In this document: one piece after another, positions 20,135-29,850 of the stretch
Numbering within the stretch: position 1 is the first letter of the stretch
Layout of the letters: the number at the start of each line of letters is the position of its first letter
Made by a program: the position numbers and the translations under genes
Source of the DNA: Jannaschia pohangensis
Lineage (GTDB): Bacteria; Pseudomonadota; Alphaproteobacteria; Rhodobacterales; Rhodobacteraceae
Direction: 5' to 3'
Assembly (NCBI RefSeq): GCF_900113875.1
Contig: NZ_FORA01000004.1
Location: forward strand, 1-64,000
DNA length: 64,000 nucleotides
The notes under the pieces: model-generated
Databases searched by the model: none
What the model was told of the DNA's origin: nothing
The model's input: only the letters and a program-made list of their open reading frames with translations

Positions 20135-20722
20135 ATGCAAGTCACGACCCTATCTTTCCAGAACATCCACACCCACGGCCCCCTGTTCGCAGATCTGCTG
20201 CGGGCCCGGCATCGCACCTTCATCGAACAGGCGAAATGGGACCTGCCCGCCGCCGACGGGATGGAGTTCGACCAGTATGACACCCCGGCCAGCCGGTGGG
20301 TCGCGGTGCACGAATACGGGCGCATTCTGGCCGGCGTCCGGCTGACGCCCACGACACATCGGTGCGGCATCTATTCCTACATGATCCGCGACGCCCAGAA
20401 GGGCCTGTTGGACACGATCCCGAAAGAGCTTCTCTACGGCGAGGCGCCGGTCGCCCCCCACGTCTGGGAATCGAGCCGGGTCTTCGTCTGCGATGACGTG
20501 CCTGCCGCCATGCGCCTGCGCGTCCAGATGCAGCTCATCGCCGAGATGGTGCGGGCGGCCCGCGACCTCGGGGCCAGTTCGGTGCTTGGCCTGATCCCCG
20601 CGACGTCGCCGCGCCTTGCACGGCGGGTCGGCCTCGATTGCGAAGCGGCGGGTCCGGTCCTCGACATCGGCGGTTCGGCCAGCGTCTGCGTCAACATCTC
20701 GATGGCGACGAAGATGCATTAA
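20135..20722 (+). CDS. Acyl-homoserine-lactone synthase (LuxI family)
   Basis: This is a 195-aa protein. Conserved LuxI residues are present: R25, F29, W35, E44, D46 and D49 in the N-terminal half, and the WESSRVFV segment that holds the conserved Glu-x-x-Arg. The enzyme makes an N-acyl-homoserine lactone from S-adenosylmethionine and acyl-ACP. Acyl length cannot be read from the sequence. It is paired with the upstream luxR. Placement behind rplQ and ahead of rarA-crcB is a known roseobacter arrangement. Confidence 0.95.
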   Translation: MQVTTLSFQNIHTHGPLFADLLRARHRTFIEQAKWDLPAADGMEFDQYDTPASRWVAVHEYGRILAGVRLTPTTHRCGIYSYMIRDAQKGLLDTIPKELLYGEAPVAPHVWESSRVFVCDDVPAAMRLRVQMQLIAEMVRAARDLGASSVLGLIPATSPRLARRVGLDCEAAGPVLDIGGSASVCVNISMATKMH

Positions 20723-20772
20723 CCACGCCAGCGCGGCTTGCTGGAAGGTCATGGGGCGCGCATATGTGCCCC

Positions 20773-22089
20773 ATGGCTGATCTTTTCGACACCGCCGCAT
20801 CCGAGTCCGGCCCCCGCGCCGAACGCCCCGCGCCGCTGGCCGAACGGCTGCGCCCGGCGACGCTCGACGATGTCATCGGACAAACCCATCTTCTGGGGCC
20901 GGAGGGATCGTTGCGGGTCATGCTGGACGGTGCGCTGCCCAGCCTGATCTTCTGGGGGCCGCCCGGTGTCGGCAAGACGACCATCGCGCGGCTTCTGGCC
21001 GACCGGACGGGCCTGCACTTCGTGCAGATCAGCGCGATCTTCACCGGCGTGGCCGACCTTCGCAAGGTGTTCGAGACCGCGCGCAATCGCCGCGCGAACG
21101 GGCAGGGCACGCTTCTGTTCGTGGACGAGATCCACCGCTTCAACAAGGCGCAGCAGGACGGCTTTTTGCCGCATATGGAGGACGGGACGATCACGCTGGT
21201 CGGGGCCACGACCGAGAACCCGTCCTTTGAGTTGAATGCTGCCCTCATGTCGCGCGCCCAGGTCCTGACGCTGGAGCGGTTGTCGCTGCGTGATATGGAA
21301 CTGCTGGTCCAGCGGGCCGAAAAGGAGTTGGGCAAGAAGCTCCCGCTCGACGGCCCCGCCCGCGAGGCGCTGCAAGAGATGGCCGATGGCGACGGGCGCG
21401 CGCTTCTGAACCTGGTCGAACAGGTGGCCGCTTGGGGGGCTACCGAATCCGTGGACCGCGACATGCTGGCCAAGCGGCTGCAACGGCGGGCGGCCCAATA
21501 CGACAAATCCGGCGACAGCCACTACAACCTGATCTCCGCGCTGCACAAATCGGTCCGCGGCAGCGACCCGGACGCCGCCCTCTATTGGCTGGCGCGGATG
21601 CTGAAGGGGGGCGAAGACCCGCGCTATCTGGCCCGGCGCATCACCCGCATGGCGGTCGAGGATATCGCCCTGGCCGACCCGCAGGCCCAGACAGTCTGCC
21701 TGCAAGCCTGGGAAATGTACGAACGCATGGGCTCGCCCGAGGGGGAATTGGCACTGGCCAATGCCGTCGTCTATCTGGCCCTGGCCCCGAAATCGAACGC
21801 CGCCTACGCCGCCTACAAGGCTGCGATGCGTCAGGCGGGGGAAACCGGGTCGGAACCGCCGCCCAAGCATATCCTGAACGCGCCCACGAAACTGATGAAG
21901 GATCAGGGGTACGGCGCGGGCTATGCCTATGATCACGATCAGGCGGATGGCTTCTCGGGCCAGAACTACTTCCCCGACGGCATGAAGCGCCCGGTCTATT
22001 ACGTGCCCGTCGATCGCGGGTTCGAACGGGAACTGGGCCGACGGCTCGACTGGTTCGTGGAACAGCGCGCCAAGCGCGGCAAAGGTTGA
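20773..22089 (+). CDS. rarA: Replication-associated recombination protein A (RarA/MgsA AAA+ ATPase)
   Basis: This 438-aa protein has Walker A GPPGVGKTT, Walker B LLFVDEIHRFNK, sensor-1 TLVGATTENPSF, and the C-terminal tetramerisation region with the AAYAAYKAAMRQA pattern. The family acts at stalled replication forks. The start is taken at MADLFDTAAS; MCPMADL, 9 bases earlier, is an alternative. Still longer frames that overlap luxI are not supported. Confidence 0.95.
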   Translation: MADLFDTAASESGPRAERPAPLAERLRPATLDDVIGQTHLLGPEGSLRVMLDGALPSLIFWGPPGVGKTTIARLLADRTGLHFVQISAIFTGVADLRKVFETARNRRANGQGTLLFVDEIHRFNKAQQDGFLPHMEDGTITLVGATTENPSFELNAALMSRAQVLTLERLSLRDMELLVQRAEKELGKKLPLDGPAREALQEMADGDGRALLNLVEQVAAWGATESVDRDMLAKRLQRRAAQYDKSGDSHYNLISALHKSVRGSDPDAALYWLARMLKGGEDPRYLARRITRMAVEDIALADPQAQTVCLQAWEMYERMGSPEGELALANAVVYLALAPKSNAAYAAYKAAMRQAGETGSEPPPKHILNAPTKLMKDQGYGAGYAYDHDQADGFSGQNYFPDGMKRPVYYVPVDRGFERELGRRLDWFVEQRAKRGKG

Positions 22090-22120
22090 CTCGGGCGGCG
22101 CGGTGAAGGACAGGCCAGCG

Positions 22121-22483
22121 ATGATGTTCACCACCTTGCAGGTCGCCCTGGGCGGCGCGATCGGAGCCGCGCTCCGCTTCCTCCTGGGCATGGCCCTGCT
22201 GCGCCCGGGCTTTCCCGTCGGCGTGCTGACGGCGAATGTCGTGGGGTCCTTCCTGATGGGGCTGGCTGTCGTCTATCTTGGCCGCAATGCGCCCGGATGG
22301 CAGCCCTTCGTCCTGACCGGGGTCCTTGGCGGCTTCACCACCTTTTCGGCGTTCTCGCTGGAAACTCTCACGCTGATCGAGCGCGGCGACACGGGTCAGG
22401 CCCTGTCCTATGTCGCGCTCTCGGTCGGCCTTTCGCTGGCGGCCATCTGGCTCGGCGTCACATTTGCAAGGAGCCTCGCATGA
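22121..22483 (+). CDS. crcB: Fluoride ion exporter CrcB/Fluc
   Basis: This is a ~120-aa protein with four transmembrane segments and the Fluc signature GGFTTFSAFSLET (residues ~72-84). Dual-topology dimers export fluoride. The start is an ATG at 22121 (or 22124). The 31-base gap after rarA is too short for a fluoride riboswitch, so the gene is not controlled that way here. It overlaps rluC by 4 bases. Confidence 0.95.
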   Translation: MMFTTLQVALGGAIGAALRFLLGMALLRPGFPVGVLTANVVGSFLMGLAVVYLGRNAPGWQPFVLTGVLGGFTTFSAFSLETLTLIERGDTGQALSYVALSVGLSLAAIWLGVTFARSLA

Positions 22484-23523
22484 GCGGCGTCCAGACGATC
22501 ATCGTGGAACCGGGCGAGGGCGGCCAACGGCTGGACCGTTGGCTCAAGCGGCGTTTCCCGCAACTCAATCAGGGCAACGTCGAGAAGATGTGCCGCAAGG
22601 GCGAGATTCGCGTCGAAGGTGGCCGGGTCAAGGCCAATACCCGCGTGGACGAAGGTCAGGAGGTGCGGATTCCGCCGCTGCCCGAAGACCGCGCCCCCGC
22701 CGCTCCGCGCCGCGACAAGGTGCTGGCCGCCGACGCGGAGATGATCCGGTCCTGCGTCATCTATCGCGACGAGCATATCCTGGCCCTGAACAAGCCGCCG
22801 GGCCTAGCCAGTCAGGGCGGGTCGGGCCAGACGCGGCACGTCGACGGCCTTGGCGACGCGCTGCGCTTCGACAGCGATGAACAACCCCGCCTTGTCCACC
22901 GGCTCGACAAGGACACCTCCGGGGTCATGCTGATGGCGCGCAACCGTCTGACGGCGGTGCAATTGTCCGAAGCCATCCGCGACCGCGAAACCCGCAAGAT
23001 CTATTGGGCGGCCGTCGCGGGCGTGCCCTATCCGCGCATGGGCACGATCCGCTATGGCCTCATCAAATCCGGCGGCAGCGGGGACGGCGGTGAGAAGATG
23101 CGCGCCATCCATCCGAACGAGATCGAGGAGGTGAAGGGCGCCAAACGCGCGGTCAGCGATTATGCCGTGCTGGAGGCCCTGGGCAGTCGGGGCGCCTGGG
23201 TTGCCCTTGTTCCGGTCACCGGGCGCACGCACCAGCTCCGCGTCCACATGGCCGAGATCGGGCATCCGATTGTCGGGGATGGCAAATACGGCGGCTCCGC
23301 GCAGGAAAATCAGGGCGACGGATGGGGCGCATCCTTCGGGGGCGAGATCAGCCGGAAACTGCATCTGCACGCCCGCTCCATGACCTTGACCCACCCGATC
23401 ACCGACGCGAGGTTGCACCTGACCGCCCCCCTGCCGGAGCATATGAAGCGCACCTGGGACATGATGGGCTGGTCCGATCTGGATGTTCCCGCCGACCCCT
23501 TCGACGAAGACGAGCTTGGCTGA
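22480..23523 (+). CDS. rluC: RluA-family pseudouridine synthase
   Basis: This 347-aa protein starts at the ATG overlapping the crcB stop. It has an N-terminal S4 RNA-binding domain (about residues 15-75, QRLDRWLKRRFPQLNQGNVE) and the catalytic motif HRLDKDTSGVML with the active Asp, then GRTHQLRVHMAEIGHPIVGD. It is of RluC type by domain content, so it probably modifies 23S rRNA; the exact sites are inferred. Confidence 0.92.
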   Translation: MSGVQTIIVEPGEGGQRLDRWLKRRFPQLNQGNVEKMCRKGEIRVEGGRVKANTRVDEGQEVRIPPLPEDRAPAAPRRDKVLAADAEMIRSCVIYRDEHILALNKPPGLASQGGSGQTRHVDGLGDALRFDSDEQPRLVHRLDKDTSGVMLMARNRLTAVQLSEAIRDRETRKIYWAAVAGVPYPRMGTIRYGLIKSGGSGDGGEKMRAIHPNEIEEVKGAKRAVSDYAVLEALGSRGAWVALVPVTGRTHQLRVHMAEIGHPIVGDGKYGGSAQENQGDGWGASFGGEISRKLHLHARSMTLTHPITDARLHLTAPLPEHMKRTWDMMGWSDLDVPADPFDEDELG

Positions 23524-23524
23524 C

Positions 23525-24193
23525 ATGCGTCAGGGTGATTTTCTGGCGCTGTTCGACGTGGATGGCACGCTGATCGACAGCCGCGATGTCATCGTGCGCA
23601 CGATGCAGGAGGCCTGCGAATGGGCCGACGTGTCGGCGCCGACATCGGCGCGGATCACCGAACTGGTGGGCCTGTCGCTTCCCGTGATGATCGCGCGGCT
23701 GTTGCCCGACGCCACTGCGGACGGGCGAGATGCTGTCCTCGCGGGCTATCGCGAGCGGTTCTGCGGCAATGCCGAGGCGGCGGGAGAGGCGTTGCTCTAC
23801 CCCGGTGTGTCCGAAGGCCTGCGACGGCTGCGCGACGGGGGCATCATGCTCGGGGTGGCGACGGGCAAGAACCGGCGCGGTCTGGACCGGCTGATCGGGC
23901 ACTACGGCTGGGAAGAGCTTTTCGTGACGCTGCAATGCGCCGATGCCCACCCCTCCAAACCGGATCCCTCGATGGTGCATCGCGCGGTCGAGGAGACGGG
24001 TGTGGATCGGTCGCGCGCCGCCATGATCGGGGACACGGTCTTTGACATGGATATGGCCCGCGCGGGTGGCATGGCCGCCATCGGTGTGGCCTGGGGCTAT
24101 CATCCCGAAGACGCTTTGCGCGGGGCAGGGGCCACGCCCGTGGCACAGGATTTCGCCGCCCTGGTGCAAGAGATCGAGCGGAGAGCACGATGA
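23525..24193 (+). CDS. HAD-superfamily phosphatase, phosphoglycolate-phosphatase-like
   Basis: This is a 222-aa protein from the ATG at 23525. HAD motif I is FDVDGTLIDS, motif II lies in GVATGKNRRG, motif III in HPSKPDPSM, and motif IV in MIGDTVFDMDMARAGG. The cap is helical (type C1). The ATGA junction with the next gene shows that it belongs to the crcB-rluC-HAD-ATP12 operon. The substrate is unproven; the family includes Gph and phosphatases for damaged metabolites. Confidence 0.9.
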   Translation: MRQGDFLALFDVDGTLIDSRDVIVRTMQEACEWADVSAPTSARITELVGLSLPVMIARLLPDATADGRDAVLAGYRERFCGNAEAAGEALLYPGVSEGLRRLRDGGIMLGVATGKNRRGLDRLIGHYGWEELFVTLQCADAHPSKPDPSMVHRAVEETGVDRSRAAMIGDTVFDMDMARAGGMAAIGVAWGYHPEDALRGAGATPVAQDFAALVQEIERRAR

Positions 24194-24900
24194 GCGAATG
24201 GAAAGCACGCCGGTTCTGGACCGCCGCCACGACCGAGGATGTCGACGGCGGCCATGCCGTTCGTCTGGACGGCCGACCCGTACGCACCCCTCTGAAGACC
24301 GAACTGATCGTGCCGTCGCGTGCCCTGGCCCAAGCCATCGCCCTCGAATGGGACGCGCAGGAGGAGGTGATCCGCCCGGCGTCGATGCCCCTGACGCGGG
24401 CGGCGAATTCCACGCTCGACAAGGTCAGGCCGCAGCGTGAGGCGGTGATCGCCGATCTGGCGGGATATGGCGGCACCGATCTGCTCTGCTACCGTGCCAG
24501 CGCGCCCGAATCCCTCGTGATGCGCCAGAACGCGGAATGGGACCCGCTGATCGACTGGGCCGCGACCGCTTTGGGGGCCAGGCTCGTGGTGACGACGGGC
24601 GTGATTCCGGTCGAACAGCCGAAGGCCGCAACGGATGCGTTGCGCGCGCGGGTTGATGCGCTCAGCAACTGGGAAGTGACCGCGCTGTCCGAGTTCGTCA
24701 CCTTGTCCGGCTCGCTGGTTCTAGCGCTGGCGGTCATGGAGGGGCGGCCTGCGGCGGACATCTGGCCGCTGAGTCGGTTGGATGAGGATTGGCAGGCCGA
24801 ACAATGGGGCCACGACGAAGACGAGGCCGCGCGCATCGCCATCAAGCGCGAGGCATTTCTGCAGGCCGAGCGATATCTGGGGCTTGTGCGCGCCGGGTGA
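24190..24900 (+). CDS. ATP12 family F1-ATPase assembly chaperone
   Basis: This is a 236-aa protein matching the ATP12 fold (PF07542): RRFWTAATTEDVDGG at the N-terminus, LDGRPVRTPLKTELIVPS, and the DLLCYRASAPESLVMRQNAEWDP core with the conserved ALxEW and Glu-rich segments. In mitochondria Atp12 binds the F1 alpha subunit before assembly; the alphaproteobacterial form is presumed to do the same. Confidence 0.92.
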   Translation: MSEWKARRFWTAATTEDVDGGHAVRLDGRPVRTPLKTELIVPSRALAQAIALEWDAQEEVIRPASMPLTRAANSTLDKVRPQREAVIADLAGYGGTDLLCYRASAPESLVMRQNAEWDPLIDWAATALGARLVVTTGVIPVEQPKAATDALRARVDALSNWEVTALSEFVTLSGSLVLALAVMEGRPAADIWPLSRLDEDWQAEQWGHDEDEAARIAIKREAFLQAERYLGLVRAG

Positions 24901-25126
24901 TCCCGCCACTGCCGCCGTGTCGGGCACTGACCGCGCTCAACCGTCGATGAATTGGGCAATTGCCTCAAAATCCGGCTTCATCCCTTGACGTTCCGGCCCC
25001 CATCTGGCCTCTTTCATGGCAGTGAGGGGGGTGAACATCCTCACAGGAAAACGAACCGCTCCGACAAACGGGGAGGTGCCGCGTGTGCGTTGACCTGCTG
25101 CGTGGTTCATCAGGAAGAGGTTAGAA

Positions 25127-26146
25127 ATGAATAAATCCGTACTTTTCGGCACGCTGGCTTTCGCTGGTTTGGCCGCTGCGGGTGCTTCGGCGGCGACGCT
25201 GGACGATGTTAAGGCACGCGGAACGCTGAACTGCGGCGTGACCACCGGCGTTCCCGGCTTTGCAGAGCCCGACTCCGACGGTGTGTGGCAGGGCTTCGAC
25301 GTTGCCGTCTGCCGTGCCGTCGCTGCTGCCGTTCTGGGCGATTCCGACGCGGTGACCTTCGTGCCGACGACCGGCAAGACGCGTTTCACGTCGCTCGCAT
25401 CGGGCGAAATCGACATGCTGGCCCGGAACACCACCTGGACCTTCTCGCGCGACACCGACCTGAAGTTCGACTTCACGGGCGTCAACTACTACGACGGTCA
25501 GGGCTTCATGGTTCCGACCGATCTGGGCGTTGCCTCGGCGACCGAACTCGATGGCGCGACCGTCTGCATCCAGACCGGCACCACGACCGAGCTGAACCTG
25601 GCCGACTATTTCCGCATCAACGGTATGTCCTATGAGCCGGTTCCGATCGAAACCGGTGCCGAGGCCGTCCAGCAGTTCCTGGCTGGCGCCTGCGACGTCT
25701 ACACCACCGACCGTTCGGCCCTGGCCGCACAGCGTGCAGGCTTCGAGAATCCCGACAACTACATGCTGCTGCCCGAAGTCGTTTCGAAGGAGCCGCTCGG
25801 CCCCCTCGTGCGTCATGGCGACAGCGAGTGGTTCGACATCGTCAAGTGGACGCTCTATGCCCTGATCGCCGCCGAAGAATATGGCGTGACGCAGGCGAAC
25901 GTCGAAGAGCTGGCCTCCGCTCCGGGCGACAACCCCGAAGTGAACCGCCTGCTCGGCACCGAGGGTGAACTGGGCGCCATGATGGGCGTCAGCAACTCCT
26001 GGGCCAAGGACGCGATCGCTGCCGTCGGCAACTTCGGCGAGATCTTCGATACCACCATCGGTGAGTCGACGGCTATCGGCCTCGCCCGCGGTCTGAACGC
26101 GCAGTACACGGACGGTGGTCTGATGTACGCACCGCCGTTCCGCTAA
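25127..26146 (+). CDS. bztA: Polar amino-acid ABC transporter, periplasmic binding protein
   Basis: This 339-aa protein has a signal peptide ending in AGASAATLDD. It is a type-2 periplasmic binding fold with GTLNCGVTTGVPGFAEPDSDG, FDVAVCRAVAAAVLGD and TGKTRFTSLASGEIDML typical of AapJ/BztA, which capture glutamate, glutamine, aspartate and asparagine. It is followed by a strong hairpin and then the permease and ATPase genes. Roseobacters usually express this protein strongly. Confidence 0.93.
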   Translation: MNKSVLFGTLAFAGLAAAGASAATLDDVKARGTLNCGVTTGVPGFAEPDSDGVWQGFDVAVCRAVAAAVLGDSDAVTFVPTTGKTRFTSLASGEIDMLARNTTWTFSRDTDLKFDFTGVNYYDGQGFMVPTDLGVASATELDGATVCIQTGTTTELNLADYFRINGMSYEPVPIETGAEAVQQFLAGACDVYTTDRSALAAQRAGFENPDNYMLLPEVVSKEPLGPLVRHGDSEWFDIVKWTLYALIAAEEYGVTQANVEELASAPGDNPEVNRLLGTEGELGAMMGVSNSWAKDAIAAVGNFGEIFDTTIGESTAIGLARGLNAQYTDGGLMYAPPFR

Positions 26147-26158
26147 GACACGAACGGA

Positions 26159-26190
26159 GAAGGGCGCGGGCTGGTCCCGCGCCCTTCTTC
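26159..26190 (+). terminator. 12-bp hairpin between bztA and bztB
   Basis: GAAGGGCGCGGG pairs perfectly with CCCGCGCCCTTC around CTGGT. Only TTCC follows, so it is a weak terminator or an mRNA-stabilising hairpin. Either would give more binding protein than permease. Confidence 0.7.
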
Positions 26191-26301
26191 CATCAAGACG
26201 TTCTATAATTCGACGGATCAACGACAGGGCGACAAACGACCCTGCGGACACCGGCCCGATGTGGCCGTGTCACATCGCCGTCGGGCCACGGGGAAAAGCA
26301 A

Positions 26302-27531
26302 ATGACCACGATGACCGACCCGCCCAAGGCGGAAGGCTTCCGCATCGGGCAACTGATCAACGACACGCGATACCGGTCCTATACGTTCCAGTTTATCGCC
26401 ATCGTCGCCCTGATCTTCGCCTTCAGCTGGCTCGCCTACAATGCGTCCCAGAACGAGCAGCTTCAGGCCAACGGCTTCAGCTACGAGTTCATGTCCGCCC
26501 CCGCAGGCTACGACATCAACCAGCAGCCGATCTCCTACGACAGCCAGGACACCCACCTGCGGGCAACCGTCATCGGCGCGATCAACACGCTGATCGTCGC
26601 CTTCCTGGCCTGCGTCACGGCAACGGTTTTCGGGGTCATCGCGGGTGTGCTCCGCCTGTCGAACAACTGGATCATTTCCAAGTTGATGGCCGTCTATGTG
26701 GAAATCTTCCGCAACATCCCGGTCCTGATCTGGATCATCATCATCTTCACCGTGGCTGCGAACACCTTCCCGCCCATGTCCGAATTCCGATTGCCACGCG
26801 ACGGATCCGATCCGACCCGCACGCTGTTGTTCGGCATGTTCGCGGCAACGAACCAGGGCGTCTATGTCCCCCGCCTGACTTTGGGCGACACCGGCTGGAT
26901 CGTGATCGCCACATTCCTTGCGTCGATCGCCGGCGTTTTCGGAATGCGGAGCTTTGCCCGCAAGAAGCTCTATGACGAGGGCAAGGTCGTCCCCGTTCTC
27001 TGGCCCTCCATCGCGATCCTGATCGTCCCCGCCGTCCTGATGCAGTTCATCCTCGGAAGCCCTCTCGGCGTGGAGAACCCCGAAATGGGCCGGTTCAGCT
27101 TTGACGGCGGCATCCTGCTGCGTCCCTCGCTGATCGCCCTCTGGTTTGCCCTGTCGATCTACACGGGCGCCTTCATCGCCGAGAACGTGCGCGCGGGCAT
27201 CCTCGCCATCTCGCGCGGCCAGTCCGAGGCGGCTGCCGCCCTGGGCCTGCGCCCGGGTCGGATCATGTCGCTTGTGGTCCTGCCGCAGGCCCTGCGCGTC
27301 ATCATCCCGCCGCTGATCTCCCAGTACCTCAACATCACCAAGAACACGTCGCTCGCCATCGCCGTGGGCTACATGGACCTGACCGCGACCCTCGGGGGCA
27401 TCACCCTGAACCAGACCGGGCGTGCGCTGGAATGCATCCTGCTGCTGATGCTGTTCTACCTCACGTTCAGCCTGATCATTTCGGCGGTGATGAACGTCTA
27501 CAACAATTCCGTAGCCCTGAAGGAGCGCTGA
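26302..27531 (+). CDS. bztB: Polar amino-acid ABC transporter permease 1
   Basis: This 409-aa protein has several transmembrane segments. The permease EAA loop (SEAAAALGLRPGRIMSLVVLPQALRVI) is near the C-terminus, and the YVEIFRNIPVLIWI motif typical of His/Glu/Gln permeases lies nearer the middle. The length fits BztB/AapQ. GGGGAAAAG precedes the ATG. It ends 3 bases before bztC. Confidence 0.93.
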   Translation: MTTMTDPPKAEGFRIGQLINDTRYRSYTFQFIAIVALIFAFSWLAYNASQNEQLQANGFSYEFMSAPAGYDINQQPISYDSQDTHLRATVIGAINTLIVAFLACVTATVFGVIAGVLRLSNNWIISKLMAVYVEIFRNIPVLIWIIIIFTVAANTFPPMSEFRLPRDGSDPTRTLLFGMFAATNQGVYVPRLTLGDTGWIVIATFLASIAGVFGMRSFARKKLYDEGKVVPVLWPSIAILIVPAVLMQFILGSPLGVENPEMGRFSFDGGILLRPSLIALWFALSIYTGAFIAENVRAGILAISRGQSEAAAALGLRPGRIMSLVVLPQALRVIIPPLISQYLNITKNTSLAIAVGYMDLTATLGGITLNQTGRALECILLLMLFYLTFSLIISAVMNVYNNSVALKER

Positions 27532-27534
27532 GCG

Positions 27535-28833
27535 ATGAGTGAAGTACACGCACATACGGTCGCCTTCGTCCGGACAAGCGAGATCCCCGCGTCGCCACCA
27601 CCCGTGGCCGAGGCGGGGGCGGTCAAGTGGATCAAAGACAACCTGATCTCGGGGCCGTTCAACACGATCATGACGATCCTGGGCATTCTGGTCGTCGCCT
27701 ATCTTCTGGCCGGACTGATCCCCTGGATCGCCAACGGAACGTGGACAGGCGCGGACATCCGTGAATGCCGTGAAATCCTGCAAGGCAGCGGGGGCGGTTG
27801 CTTTGCCGTCATCGCCGAACGCTGGCCGCAGCTGCTGTTCGGGTTCCAGTATCCCGACTACCTGCGCTGGCGTCCGACCCTGGCCTTCGTCCTGCTGTTC
27901 CTTGCGGTGCCACCCGCGCTCTTCGTGATGTTCCTGCCGCGTTGGACGCTGATCGTGACGGCGATCTACCCCTTCGTGGCCTATTGGCTGATCTGGGGCG
28001 GCACGATCCTGTCGCCCATCGTCGCGGCCGTCGGCTTTCTGGTGGGCTATCTGGTGTTCACCAAGGTCGAGAAGCGGGGCTTCGTTCAGGGCCTTGCAGC
28101 GGGCATCGTGGCCGCCGTCGCGGTCTGGTGGATCGGTGGTGTGATCGCCGAGGAGTTCAGCCGCGTCGGCGCGCTGGAAGTGGTCGAAAGCCGGGCCCTG
28201 GGTGGCTTCATGCTCAACCTGATTCTCGGGGTCGTCTGCGTCTCGCTCTCGATCCCGCTCGGAATCGTTCTGGCGCTCGGGCGGCAATCGAAGCTGCCCA
28301 TCGTCAAGGGCTTCTGCGTGGTTTTCATCGAGTTTGTGCGGGGCGTGCCGCTCATCACGCTGCTGTTCGTGGCGAACGTGGTCCTGGCCTATTTCTTCCC
28401 GCCGAACTCCAACCCTGACCTGATCATCCGCGTGATCATCATGATCACCATGTTCTCTTCGGCCTATATCGCCGAGGTGATCCGGGGTGGCCTCGCCGCC
28501 CTGCCCAAGGGTCAGTACGAGGCGGGTGACAGCCTGGGGCTCGACTATCCCCAATCGATGCGGCTGATCATCCTGCCGCAGGCGCTCAAGATTTCCATCC
28601 CGGGGATCGTGAACGTGGCCGTGGGTCTCTTCAAGGATACGACGCTGGTCTCGGTCATCTCGATGTTCGACCTTGTCGGCATGATCCGGGGCCCGATCCT
28701 GTCGTCGACCGACTGGACCGGGGTCTATTGGGAATTGTGGGCGGCTGCCTGCGTCCTGTTCTTCATCGTCTGCTACGGCATTTCGCAATATTCGCAGTGG
28801 CTCGAACGCCAGCTGCGGACCGACCATCGTTAA
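27535..28833 (+). CDS. bztC: Polar amino-acid ABC transporter permease 2
   Basis: This 432-aa protein has about eight to ten transmembrane segments. The [20 protein letters not shown] motif and the EAA loop ([25 protein letters not shown]) identify the second permease half, BztC/AapM. It pairs with BztB in the membrane. Confidence 0.93.
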   Translation: MSEVHAHTVAFVRTSEIPASPPPVAEAGAVKWIKDNLISGPFNTIMTILGILVVAYLLAGLIPWIANGTWTGADIRECREILQGSGGGCFAVIAERWPQLLFGFQYPDYLRWRPTLAFVLLFLAVPPALFVMFLPRWTLIVTAIYPFVAYWLIWGGTILSPIVAAVGFLVGYLVFTKVEKRGFVQGLAAGIVAAVAVWWIGGVIAEEFSRVGALEVVESRALGGFMLNLILGVVCVSLSIPLGIVLALGRQSKLPIVKGFCVVFIEFVRGVPLITLLFVANVVLAYFFPPNSNPDLIIRVIIMITMFSSAYIAEVIRGGLAALPKGQYEAGDSLGLDYPQSMRLIILPQALKISIPGIVNVAVGLFKDTTLVSVISMFDLVGMIRGPILSSTDWTGVYWELWAAACVLFFIVCYGISQYSQWLERQLRTDHR

Positions 28834-28844
28834 GGAGATCAGAC

Positions 28845-29624
28845 ATGGCTATGGCTGACACCAACCCGCAAGGCATGACCGTCTCTGACGAGGTGGCCAT
28901 CGAAATCAAGGGCATGAACAAGTGGTACGGACAGTTCCACGTTCTGCGCGACATCGACCTGACCGTTCAGCGCGGCGAACGCATCGTCATCTGCGGACCT
29001 TCCGGGTCCGGCAAATCGACGCTGATCCGCTGCATCAACGCGCTGGAAGAGCATCAGCAGGGTAGCATCGTGGTCGACGGCGTGCCGCTCTCTTCGGATC
29101 TCAAGAACATCGACAAGATCCGGTCCGAGGTCGGGATGTGCTTTCAGCACTTCAACCTCTTCCCCCATCTGACGATTCTCGAGAATTGCACGCTGGCGCC
29201 GATCTGGGTGCGCAAGACGCCCAAGAAGGAAGCCGAGGATACGGCGATGTATTTCCTCGAAAAGGTGAAGATCCCCGATCAGGCCAACAAATACCCGGGC
29301 CAGCTTTCGGGCGGTCAGCAACAGCGTGTCGCCATCGCGCGGTCGCTTTGCATGCGGCCCCGGATCATGCTTTTCGACGAGCCGACCTCCGCCCTCGACC
29401 CCGAGATGATCAAGGAGGTGCTCGACACCATGATCCAGCTCGCCGAAGAGGGGATGACCATGCTCTGCGTGACCCACGAGATGGGCTTTGCCCGTCAGGT
29501 CGCCAACCGAGTCATCTTCATGGACGCCGGTCAGATCGTGGAACAGAACGAGCCCGAGAGCTTCTTCCTCAACCCGCAGAATGAGCGGACCAAACTGTTC
29601 CTGAGCCAGATCCTCGGGCACTGA
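28845..29624 (+). CDS. bztD: Polar amino-acid ABC transporter ATPase
   Basis: This is a 259-aa protein from the ATG at 28845 (preceded by TAAGGAGATC). It has Walker [11 protein letters not shown]-loop [12 protein letters not shown], signature LSGGQQQR, Walker [15 protein letters not shown], and H-loop [12 protein letters not shown]. It powers the BztBC channel. It closes the four-gene operon and is followed by a terminator. Confidence 0.95.
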   Translation: MAMADTNPQGMTVSDEVAIEIKGMNKWYGQFHVLRDIDLTVQRGERIVICGPSGSGKSTLIRCINALEEHQQGSIVVDGVPLSSDLKNIDKIRSEVGMCFQHFNLFPHLTILENCTLAPIWVRKTPKKEAEDTAMYFLEKVKIPDQANKYPGQLSGGQQQRVAIARSLCMRPRIMLFDEPTSALDPEMIKEVLDTMIQLAEEGMTMLCVTHEMGFARQVANRVIFMDAGQIVEQNEPESFFLNPQNERTKLFLSQILGH

Positions 29625-29647
29625 TCCCCGCAAGGGTGGCGATTTCG

Positions 29648-29682
29648 GGGCGCGCGGGTCGAAGGGTTCGCGCGCCCTTTTT
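29648..29682 (+). terminator. Terminator of the bzt operon
   Basis: GGGCGCGCG pairs with CGCGCGCCC across a 12-base loop and is followed by TTTTTG. Confidence 0.88.
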
Positions 29683-29850
29683 GTTGGCTGCGCACGCATT
29701 CCGTCTTCTCGCTCTGGTGAGCGAGATTGGAGCGCTTGGGTGGTAAAAACGGCGGGTTTTCGCGGTTTTCCCGTAGCGTCAGCGGCCCGGTAATTAATTC
29801 TTGGGACTGTTGGCTTATGGTCCGATAATGGTCCGGATGGTCACCCCCGC

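Noticed and set aside
22090-22120. Fluoride riboswitch before crcB
   Set aside because: The gap to rarA is 31 bases, too short for a crcB motif, and no conserved elements are present.
24901-25126. Promoter candidates before bztA (TTGACG, TTGACC)
   Set aside because: Neither has a convincing -10 at 16-18 bases, so none was listed.
26218-28827. Long reverse-strand frame across bztB and bztC
   Set aside because: It is the shadow of GC-rich permease genes, with His/Arg/Asp-rich composition and no homology.
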